DNA of 64,000 nucleotides from Octadecabacter sp. B2R22. Lineage in GTDB: Bacteria; Pseudomonadota; Alphaproteobacteria; Rhodobacterales; Rhodobacteraceae. Both the position numbers and the translations under genes were made by a program. Position 1 is the first letter of the stretch; each line of letters begins with the position of its first letter. The stretch spans positions 1,209,511 through 1,273,510 of the forward strand of contig NZ_JAHKQJ010000007.1 in NCBI RefSeq assembly GCF_018861045.1, written 5' to 3'. Shown in pieces: positions 18,323-25,259 of this stretch. Below the pieces are notes generated by a model, which was not told the origin of the DNA, searched no databases, and saw only the letters and a program-made list of their open reading frames with translations.

Positions 18323-19954
18323 ATGACCCACGAACAAACCCCGACAGAAACGCGGCATCGACACAGTCGGATTGGCGGCGCACTGGCCGTTGCCTCGAGC
18401 CTGATCTGGTTGGTGCAGGCATTGGTCATTGCTCGGGTTCTGTCATCGTTGCTTATCGGGGCGTCAGTGGCGGCATGGTCGATGGGCGCTGCCATTTTGG
18501 GCCTCGGCCTTATCCGCTCGGCGCTCAATTATTTGGCGCAAGTTTACCTTAGCGCTGCAGCCGAGGCCGAGATCCAGTCGTTGCGCGCAGACCTCATCAC
18601 TGTCGAAACCGGAACGGCGGACCCGTCCGCCTTTGGTGGCGGCGGAGCAATCGCAGCGCTGGCGACCGAAAAACTCGAAGCATTGCGCCCCTATCTTCTT
18701 AGGTACAAACCTGCACGTGCGCGGGTGATGGTCGTCCCGATCGTCATCTTGATCATTACGGCTTGGTTCAGTTGGGCAGCTGCGATTGTGCTGTTTGCGG
18801 CTGGTCCGTTGATCCCGCTGTTCATGGCCTTGGTTGGCTGGGCCGCCAAAGAAGCGAGCGCGCGCCAGATGGTCGAAATCGGGTCACTGAACGACCTGTT
18901 GGCAGACCGACTAGCCGCCCTTTCAGACCTGAAACTAATTGGCGCGGGACCGCAGGTCATTGATGGTTTTGGCACCGCATCCACTTCGCTTCGAGAACGC
19001 ACAATGGCTGTTTTACGCGTGGCGTTTTTGTCCTCGACGGTTCTGGAACTCTTCTCGGCGCTTGGTGTCGCGATGATCGCTGTTTGGGTGGGTTTTGCAT
19101 TGTTGGGGGAACTTGCCTGGGGCACTTGGGGGCACCCTTTGACGCCTTTTGCAGGGATTTACCTTTTGCTTTTGGCGCCGGATTATTTTCAACCTCTCCG
19201 CGAACTGGCGGCGGCATGGCACGACAAATCGGCTGCAGATGCTGTGCAGGACGAAATCGAAACGTGGCGCAGCGAAAACCGCCCTTCCCTTCTGGGAACA
19301 GGAGCGAGCGCCAAACCTTTGCCGTTCATGGGGTTATCAGCGCGCGACCTTACAGTTCGGCGTGATGACCGCACACTGGAATATCAAGATTTCGACATCC
19401 AACCCGGTGATAGCATCGCTTTGACCGGGCCAAGCGGCGTCGGCAAGACAACCTTGCTTCGGGTGTTTGCGGGCCTTGAACGACCGGCAACTGGTGATGT
19501 GTTAATTGGCGGGGCGACGTTGGACGACACGACCGCAGATGCGTGGCGTTCCTCGCTTGGATGGATGCCCCAAGCGCCGCGTTTTTTGGGCCAATCGCTG
19601 CGCCAAAACATCGGGTTCGGACAAGAGCTGGATAAAGATGTATTGGATGCCACACGCGTAACTCCGATCATCGCCACCCTTCCCGCCAAAGAAAGCACCC
19701 TATTGGGCGAGACAGGCGCAGGACTATCTGGCGGAGAAGCACGTCGCGTGATGTTGGCGCGGGCGCTCCATCAACGCCCAAGCATTGTCTTTGCGGATGA
19801 ACCAACGGCGGATTTGGATGCGGACACCGCGCGCGATATTATTGACGGGCTTTTGGCCTACGTCGCACAGGGCGGAACATTGATCGCCGCCACCCATGAT
19901 TCAGGGTTGGTTTCCCGACTGCAACGACACATCGATCTGGGGGCAGCAGCATGA
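18323..19954 (+). CDS. cydD: Heterodimeric ABC exporter subunit CydD
   Basis: 543 residues from ATG 18323 (AAGGA 11 nt upstream); 35 codons of upstream open frame overlap the regulatory region and are excluded. The first ~320 residues hold about six membrane helices; the nucleotide-binding domain carries Walker A GPSGVGKTT, Q-loop MPQAPRFLG, signature LSGGEARRV and Walker B IVFADEPTADLD. CydDC exports cysteine/glutathione (and binds heme) and is needed to assemble the bd oxidase in the periplasmic-side environment. The stop overlaps the cydC start by 4 nt (ATGA). Confidence 0.93.
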   Translation: MTHEQTPTETRHRHSRIGGALAVASSLIWLVQALVIARVLSSLLIGASVAAWSMGAAILGLGLIRSALNYLAQVYLSAAAEAEIQSLRADLITVETGTADPSAFGGGGAIAALATEKLEALRPYLLRYKPARARVMVVPIVILIITAWFSWAAAIVLFAAGPLIPLFMALVGWAAKEASARQMVEIGSLNDLLADRLAALSDLKLIGAGPQVIDGFGTASTSLRERTMAVLRVAFLSSTVLELFSALGVAMIAVWVGFALLGELAWGTWGHPLTPFAGIYLLLLAPDYFQPLRELAAAWHDKSAADAVQDEIETWRSENRPSLLGTGASAKPLPFMGLSARDLTVRRDDRTLEYQDFDIQPGDSIALTGPSGVGKTTLLRVFAGLERPATGDVLIGGATLDDTTADAWRSSLGWMPQAPRFLGQSLRQNIGFGQELDKDVLDATRVTPIIATLPAKESTLLGETGAGLSGGEARRVMLARALHQRPSIVFADEPTADLDADTARDIIDGLLAYVAQGGTLIAATHDSGLVSRLQRHIDLGAAA

Positions 19955-21597
19955 AAAACCTCCTGAAATTGGCGCTTCTCCTTCTAAACGGTGAAAAGAA
20001 AGCATTTGCGCAAGGCATGGCCTTGTCCCTCACCGTGCTCATCATGGGCATCGCGCTGCTGTCGCTGTCCGGCTGGTTCATCACGGCAGCCGCCGCGGCA
20101 GGTTTGATCGGGTTGGGGACCGTGTTTAACGTATTTGGCCCATCCGCGATGGTTCGGTTTCTGGCACTGGGCCGCACCGTGGCGCGTTACGGCGAACGCC
20201 TTACCACCCATGACGCGACCCTGCGGGCCTTGTCGAACCTTCGCATTCGCCTGTTAAACGGCGTCCTTCACGCCCCTTACCGACAGTTGGAACGCCTCCG
20301 GGCGAGCGTGTTTTTGAACCGGGTGACCGCTGACATTGATGCACTGGACGGGTTGGCACTGCGGCTGCTGATCCCCGGGATCGCGGGCTTGGCGGTCATC
20401 GCGCTTACGGCGATCGCCGTTGGACTACTTGTCGATCCCTCCATCGCGTTAGTGATCCTAATTGGGTACGGGTTTGGACCGACTTTTGTCTTCCTCGTGG
20501 GGCAATCGCTTGCACAGCGCCCGTCGCGCAGAAACGAAGCAGGGATGCAGGCGCTGCGAAGCCGCGTCATTGACCTGATTACTGTGCGCGAAGAACTGAT
20601 CGCCTTTGGCCGAATCCGCCATACGCAAGAGAGCATCAATAAGGCCATCGCCTACCAATCACACGGCCAAAACACTGTTGAAAAAATCGAGCGTCAAACC
20701 GGTTTCTGCCTTGAAATGATGGGCTGGGGTGTTGTCGCACTTTCACTTGCGCTTGGTGCCTCGCTTACCCAATCGGGGTCGATCAGCGCCGCACAAGCAG
20801 CGATTGGCGTGTTTGCCGCGCTCGCCCTTTCTGAGGCAGTCGCTCCCGTGCGCCGCGCCTTGGCCGAGATCGGGCAGATGAGGTCCGCCGCGAAACGGGT
20901 CATCCCCCTTCTGGCAGACGCCGATGTTGAACCATCCAATGTCATTGTGGACGGCACTGATGCCCCCCTTGTTGCCGACGCGCTGGTCGTCAAACGTGAG
21001 CCAATTGGTGCCCCGTTGTTCGCGCCCCTAAGCTTTCGCGTGCGGCCCGGTGAAACCGTTGCTTTGACGGGTCGCAGTGGCAGCGGAAAGTCCACGGTTT
21101 TGCTTATGGTCGTGGGGCAAATCACGCCAAGCGACGGCAAGCTGTCTTACAAAGGATCAGCGCCGCATCTTGTTCCGACAGAGATCTTGACACACACCGT
21201 CGCGATGGTTCCACAGCGCCATGCACTGGTCGCCGGTACAATCGCCGAAAACCTAAGACTGGCCGCCCCCGCCGCGTCAGATGGTGACCTTTGGGACGCT
21301 TTGGAGGCCACCCAGCTTGCGGATGTTATTCGTGCCAAAGGTGGCATGGACAGTAGCCTCGGGTTTCGCGGAGTGGGTTTGTCGGGCGGTGAAGCACGCC
21401 GGCTTGTTCTTGCCCGTGCAATTTTGCGCAAACCCGCACTTCTTTTGCTAGATGAGCCAACCGAGGGACTTGATGCGCCACTGGCAAACGTCGTGCTAGC
21501 AGGTTTACGTCAGGCCTTGCCAGATGCCGCCTTTTTGATCGCAGCACATCGACCAGAAGAAGTGGCATTTGCAGATGAAATCATACACGTCGCTTAG
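19951..21597 (+). CDS. cydC: Heterodimeric ABC exporter subunit CydC
   Basis: 548 residues. N-terminal membrane domain of about six helices starts with GMALSLTVLIMGIALLSLSGWF, a typical CydC opening, followed by PSAMVRFLALGRTVARYGERLTTHD. Its NBD has Walker A GRSGSGKST, Q-loop VPQRHALVAG, signature LSGGEARRLVLARA and Walker B LLLLDEPTEGLD, and an H-loop AAHRPEE. Together with CydD it forms the exporter required for cytochrome bd maturation. The 140-nt gap to cydA carries its own FNR- and NsrR-type sites, so cydABX can also be transcribed alone. Confidence 0.93.
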   Translation: MKNLLKLALLLLNGEKKAFAQGMALSLTVLIMGIALLSLSGWFITAAAAAGLIGLGTVFNVFGPSAMVRFLALGRTVARYGERLTTHDATLRALSNLRIRLLNGVLHAPYRQLERLRASVFLNRVTADIDALDGLALRLLIPGIAGLAVIALTAIAVGLLVDPSIALVILIGYGFGPTFVFLVGQSLAQRPSRRNEAGMQALRSRVIDLITVREELIAFGRIRHTQESINKAIAYQSHGQNTVEKIERQTGFCLEMMGWGVVALSLALGASLTQSGSISAAQAAIGVFAALALSEAVAPVRRALAEIGQMRSAAKRVIPLLADADVEPSNVIVDGTDAPLVADALVVKREPIGAPLFAPLSFRVRPGETVALTGRSGSGKSTVLLMVVGQITPSDGKLSYKGSAPHLVPTEILTHTVAMVPQRHALVAGTIAENLRLAAPAASDGDLWDALEATQLADVIRAKGGMDSSLGFRGVGLSGGEARRLVLARAILRKPALLLLDEPTEGLDAPLANVVLAGLRQALPDAAFLIAAHRPEEVAFADEIIHVA

Positions 21598-21619
21598 GAC
21601 GTAACGGAAACACCGAAAT

Positions 21620-21642
21620 AATCTACATTTGAAATACATCTT
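21620..21642. promoter_or_regulatory. NsrR-type inverted repeat before cydABX
   Basis: Read on the minus strand, the left half is AAGATGTATTT (11 of 11 to the NsrR half-site AAGATGYATTT), then C, then AAATGTAGATT (8 of 11 to AAATRCATCTT): the 11-1-11 layout. It directly abuts the FNR box at 21643 and lies just upstream of the predicted -35 region. Confidence 0.6.
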
Positions 21643-21656
21643 TTGACACAGATCAA
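21643..21656 (+). promoter_or_regulatory. FNR/FnrL-type site before cydABX
   Basis: TTGAC-ACAG-ATCAA, 9 of 10 to the consensus. With a CATACT -10 element at 21677-21682 the predicted start is near 21690, placing the box centre at about -41, the class II activator position. Confidence 0.75.
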
Positions 21657-21694
21657 ATAACACATCTCAGAATCAGCATACTTGAATTTTAATC

Positions 21695-21709
21695 CGCATC
21701 CCTGATGCG
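21695..21709. promoter_or_regulatory. Inverted repeat in the cydA leader
   Basis: CGCATC-CCT-GATGCG, just downstream of the predicted start point. It is flanked by a direct repeat ATTTTAATC at 21686-21694 and 21711-21719 (25 nt apart). It could be a short mRNA hairpin or a second operator. Confidence 0.35.
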
Positions 21710-21736
21710 CATTTTAATCATTCAAGGAGCCTTCTC

Positions 21737-23350
21737 ATGGAGATCGGACTGGTCGAGCTGTCGCGCATGCAATTCGCGTTTACAGCCATGTATCACTTTC
21801 TCTTCGTGCCGCTAACGTTGGGTCTGTCGATCCTCGTTGCGATCATGGAAACCGTATATGTAATGACAAACCGCCCCATCTGGCGTCAGATGACCAAGTT
21901 TTGGGGCACACTGTTTGGCATCAACTTCGCGATCGGTGTCGCAACCGGCATCACGATGGAATTCCAGTTCGGCATGAACTGGAGCTATTACAGCCACTAT
22001 GTCGGTGACATTTTCGGGGCGCCCCTCGCCATCGAAGGCTTGATGGCGTTCTTCCTGGAGGCAACCTTTGTTGGTCTGTTCTTCTTTGGCTGGGATAAGC
22101 TCAGCAAGGTTCAGCACTTGGTTGTCGCATGGCTCGTTGCGATCGGTTCGAACTTCTCCGCGCTCTGGATCCTGATCGCCAACGGATGGATGCAAAACCC
22201 TGTGGGCGCTGAGTTCAACCCCGAGACAATGCGCATGGAAATGACCTCGTTCTTTGAAGTTCTGTTCAACGAAGTCGCGCAGGCTAAATTCGTGCACACA
22301 GTGTCGGCGGGTTATGTCACCGCGTCCGTCTTTGTTCTGGGTGTTTCGGCCATTTACCTGATCATGGACAAACACAAAGATCTGGCACGCCGCTCGATTG
22401 CTGTGTCTTCTGCGTTTGGTCTGGCTGCGGCTTTGTCGGTTGTCGTCCTCGGCGATGAATCCGGTTATTCTGCCAGCCACACACAACGCATGAAACTCGC
22501 CGCGATTGAGGCCATGTGGCACACAGAACCGGCCCCTGCCTCGTTTACGTTGATCGGCTTTCCCGACCAAGAAGCCCGCGAAACCCACTACGCTGTGCAC
22601 CTTCCTTGGGCCATGGGCCTGATCGGAACACGCAGCCTGACCACGGAAATCCCCGGTATCAACGAGTTGGTGGAAGAATCCGAAGTCAGAATTCGTGACG
22701 GCCTCATCGCTTATGACGCGCTGATGACCATCCGCGAACAGCGTGACGCCACACCACAAGCGGTACGTGACACGTTTGAGGCCCATTCCGAAAACCTCGG
22801 CTATTCTTACCTGCTTAAACGCTATGTCGATGATCCACGCGATGCGACTGAAGAGCAAATCCAGATGGCCGCTGACGATACCGTCCCCGGTGTTGCACCG
22901 CTGTTCTGGGCGTTCCGGATTATGGTTGGCCTTGGCTTTAGCTTTATCGCTGTGATGGCCTACTTCTTCTATCGGGCCTCGTTCCGGCAGATGCAGTTCC
23001 CGCGTTGGTCACTTTATGCTGCAGTTATCATCATCCCGACCCCGTGGATTGCTGCGGAACTCGGGTGGTTCGTTGCCGAATTTGGCAGACAGCCTTGGAC
23101 AGTGGATGGCGTTCTGCCAACCGCGATGAGTGCCTCGCACCTCAGCATTGCTGATCTGCTGATCACTTTGGCTGGCTTCCTCCTCTTCTATTCGGTCCTC
23201 TTCGTGATCGAGATGAGCCTGATGGTGAAATACATCCGCAAAGGCCCATTCCAAGACGTGGAAGAAACCAATGAATGGCAGGAACGCCACGAAGCACGTC
23301 TTCGCGCCAAGATCGATGTTCCTTCCTCCAACACCACACCAGCGGAGTAA
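21737..23350 (+). CDS. cydA: Cytochrome bd quinol oxidase subunit I
   Basis: 537 residues. The opening VELSRMQFAFTAMYHFLFVPLTLG carries the His that binds heme b595, FVHTVSAGYV the His for b558, and the quinol-binding loop is the long type (about residues 240-370: KLAAIEAMWHTEPAPASFTL, GYSYLLKRYVDD), as in E. coli. About nine membrane helices. It oxidises ubiquinol and reduces oxygen with high affinity in the inner membrane. CAAGGAG precedes the ATG. cydB follows after 5 nt. Confidence 0.97.
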   Translation: MEIGLVELSRMQFAFTAMYHFLFVPLTLGLSILVAIMETVYVMTNRPIWRQMTKFWGTLFGINFAIGVATGITMEFQFGMNWSYYSHYVGDIFGAPLAIEGLMAFFLEATFVGLFFFGWDKLSKVQHLVVAWLVAIGSNFSALWILIANGWMQNPVGAEFNPETMRMEMTSFFEVLFNEVAQAKFVHTVSAGYVTASVFVLGVSAIYLIMDKHKDLARRSIAVSSAFGLAAALSVVVLGDESGYSASHTQRMKLAAIEAMWHTEPAPASFTLIGFPDQEARETHYAVHLPWAMGLIGTRSLTTEIPGINELVEESEVRIRDGLIAYDALMTIREQRDATPQAVRDTFEAHSENLGYSYLLKRYVDDPRDATEEQIQMAADDTVPGVAPLFWAFRIMVGLGFSFIAVMAYFFYRASFRQMQFPRWSLYAAVIIIPTPWIAAELGWFVAEFGRQPWTVDGVLPTAMSASHLSIADLLITLAGFLLFYSVLFVIEMSLMVKYIRKGPFQDVEETNEWQERHEARLRAKIDVPSSNTTPAE

Positions 23351-23355
23351 AACCG

Positions 23356-24516
23356 ATGATCCTTTTTGAATTGATCGAATACGATATCCTTCGTGTGATC
23401 TGGTGGGCGCTTTTGGGCGTGTTGCTGATCGGATTTGCCCTGACGGACGGGTTTGACATGGGCGTTGGGGCCTTGCTCCCCTTCGTCGCCAAGACTGACG
23501 TTGAGCGCCGCATCGCGATCAACACGGTTGGGCCTGTCTGGGAAGGCAACCAAGTTTGGTTCGTCCTTGGCGGCGGTGCGATCTTCGCCGCTTGGCCCCC
23601 GCTTTATGCCGTAAGCTTCTCGGGGCTGTATCTGGCGATGTTTGTGGTTCTTGCCGCGCTCATCGTGCGCCCTGTGGCTTTCAAATACCGTTCCAAACGC
23701 GAGGACCCTAAATGGCGGTCTCGTTGGGATTGGGCGCTGTTTGCCGGTGGCGCTGTGCCTGCCCTTTTGTTCGGGGTTGCGGTTGGGAACGTCCTTTTGG
23801 GCCTGCCGTTTTACCTGACCGAAGACCTGATGCCGATGTATCCGGGTAACGCTGCGATGAAATTCATCGGCCTGCTGCGCCCCTTCGCGCTGCTTGCTGG
23901 CTTGGTTTCATTTTCAATGTTGCTTATGCACGGTGCGGCATGGCTTTCCTTGAAGGCCGAAGGTGCTGTTGCCGAACGTGCCCGTGCAATCGGCGTCAAA
24001 GCCGGGATCGTAGCGGCTGCGGGCTATGCGCTTGCTGGTCTTTGGCTTGCGGTTGGCATTGACGGTTTCGCCTTGGGTGAGGTTGTTGCGAACGGCCCGT
24101 CCAACCCGCTCTATTCGGACGTGACACGTGATGGATCATGGCTGGCCGCCTATGCTGCCCGCCCATGGATCGCTATTGCGCCGATTGCGGGTTTTGTGGG
24201 CATCGCGCTTGCTGTGATGGGTCTGCGCGCGGGTCGCGAAGTCTCAACACTGTTGTGGTCGAAGCTCGGGATTTTCGGGATCATCTCATCCGTCGGACTG
24301 ACAATGTTCCCCTTCATCCTGCCCTCCACCATTGATCCAAATAGCTCTCTGACCGTCTGGGACTCTTCGTCCTCGCACCAGACCCTGTTCATCATGCTGG
24401 TGGTCACGGCGATCTTTATGCCGCTGATCCTGATGTACACCGCATGGGTCTACAAAGTGCTTTGGGGCAAGGTCACCGAAGCTGACGTCACCGAAAACTC
24501 TCACAGCGTTTACTAA
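23356..24516 (+). CDS. cydB: Cytochrome bd quinol oxidase subunit II
   Basis: 386 residues from ATG 23356; GGAG overlapping the end of cydA is the ribosome site, and 27 upstream in-frame codons inside cydA are excluded. The start MILFELIEYDILRVIWWALLGVLLIGFALTDGFDMGVG is a textbook CydB beginning, with Asp residues used in heme d/proton entry, and NTVGPVWEGNQVWFVLGGGA follows. About eight helices. Ends 12 nt before cydX. Confidence 0.97.
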   Translation: MILFELIEYDILRVIWWALLGVLLIGFALTDGFDMGVGALLPFVAKTDVERRIAINTVGPVWEGNQVWFVLGGGAIFAAWPPLYAVSFSGLYLAMFVVLAALIVRPVAFKYRSKREDPKWRSRWDWALFAGGAVPALLFGVAVGNVLLGLPFYLTEDLMPMYPGNAAMKFIGLLRPFALLAGLVSFSMLLMHGAAWLSLKAEGAVAERARAIGVKAGIVAAAGYALAGLWLAVGIDGFALGEVVANGPSNPLYSDVTRDGSWLAAYAARPWIAIAPIAGFVGIALAVMGLRAGREVSTLLWSKLGIFGIISSVGLTMFPFILPSTIDPNSSLTVWDSSSSHQTLFIMLVVTAIFMPLILMYTAWVYKVLWGKVTEADVTENSHSVY

Positions 24517-24528
24517 GGAGAAAATAAT

Positions 24529-24666
24529 ATGTGGTATTTTGCTTGGCTACTCGGACTGCCCCTCGCCGCTATGTTCGCCGTCCTAAACGCGATCTGGCTG
24601 GAGATGCGCACAGACGCCTGCTTCTCAGATGAGGGCGACTGCCCCATGGGTGATCACACCCACTGA
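24529..24666 (+). CDS. cydX: Cytochrome bd small subunit CydX
   Basis: A 45-residue protein found by reading downstream of cydB, preceded by AAGGAG at 8 nt. It starts MWYFAWLLGLPLAAMFAVLN, the family's single membrane helix with the W-Y-F-x-W-x-L-G motif and the Glu in IWLEM. CydX stabilises the heme pocket of the CydAB complex. The soluble tail DACFSDEGDCPMGDHTH is longer than the shortest CydX proteins and includes two cysteines. Confidence 0.93.
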   Translation: MWYFAWLLGLPLAAMFAVLNAIWLEMRTDACFSDEGDCPMGDHTH

Positions 24667-24697
24667 ACGACCGGGGTTCGTCCCCTCCTCCTCGGTC

Positions 24698-24733
24698 TGG
24701 CGCGGGTTTCGTCTCTCTAAGCGACCCGCGCCA
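24698..24733 (+). terminator. Hairpin between cydX and the DsrE-like gene
   Basis: TGGCGCGGGT and ACCCGCGCCA form a perfect 10-bp stem around a 16-nt loop, 32 nt after cydX. There is no T-run, so it may be an mRNA-stabilising or partial termination element that separates cydABX from the next gene. Confidence 0.55.
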
Positions 24734-24775
24734 ATAGACCCTTCCAGTTTGCTATTCCCGAAAAGGACATACGAT

Positions 24776-25213
24776 ATGAAGAAGCTCCTCCTCGCCGCCT
24801 GCTCCGCACTGTCGCTCTCAGGTCCAGCCTTGGCACAAGAGGCTCCAGACACGCTGGTGACTATCTTGACCGCAGCGGAACCCCAGACACAATTGATGGC
24901 GATGGTTCTGGCCATGCAGGCGGCCCAACAAGGCGCTGCACCTCACATCATGCTATGCGGCCCAGCGGGCGATATCGCCCTTCTGGACGCCCCAGAAAGC
25001 GCCACCGCACCGCAGCCGCCGCGCGACATGAGCCCCAAGGGGCTGTTAACCCAGATCGCCGCCCTGCCCGGTGCCAAAGTCGAGGTTTGTGCCATCTATC
25101 TTCCTGGCAAAGGCCTGCAAGCTGACGCGTTGATGGACGGTGTCACAGTCGCCCAGCCCCAAGCGATGGCCGCCGCGATGATTGCACCAAACGCACGCAT
25201 CGCAAGCTACTAA
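24776..25213 (+). CDS. Exported DsrE-like small protein
   Basis: 145 residues from ATG 24776 with AAGGA about 10 nt upstream. A signal peptide MKKLLLAACSALSLSGPALA precedes the mature start QEAPD. The rest resembles a DsrE/F-fold subunit: MVLAMQAAQQGAAPHIMLCGPAGDIALL is the first beta-alpha unit, and GAKVEVCAIYLPGKGL carries the Cys position used in sulfur-relay relatives. It is the last gene after cydX, and could act in periplasmic sulfur or thiol chemistry linked to CydDC, but this is inference. A short hairpin (25220-25247) with one G-U pair follows the stop. Confidence 0.65.
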   Translation: MKKLLLAACSALSLSGPALAQEAPDTLVTILTAAEPQTQLMAMVLAMQAAQQGAAPHIMLCGPAGDIALLDAPESATAPQPPRDMSPKGLLTQIAALPGAKVEVCAIYLPGKGLQADALMDGVTVAQPQAMAAAMIAPNARIASY

Positions 25214-25259
25214 CCCAGCCGCCTGCAGCCCTTCTGGTCTGCGGGCGCACCGCCGGAAC

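Noticed and set aside
21812-22858. Minus-strand open frame opposite cydA
   Set aside because: Antisense shadow of cydA; no motif.
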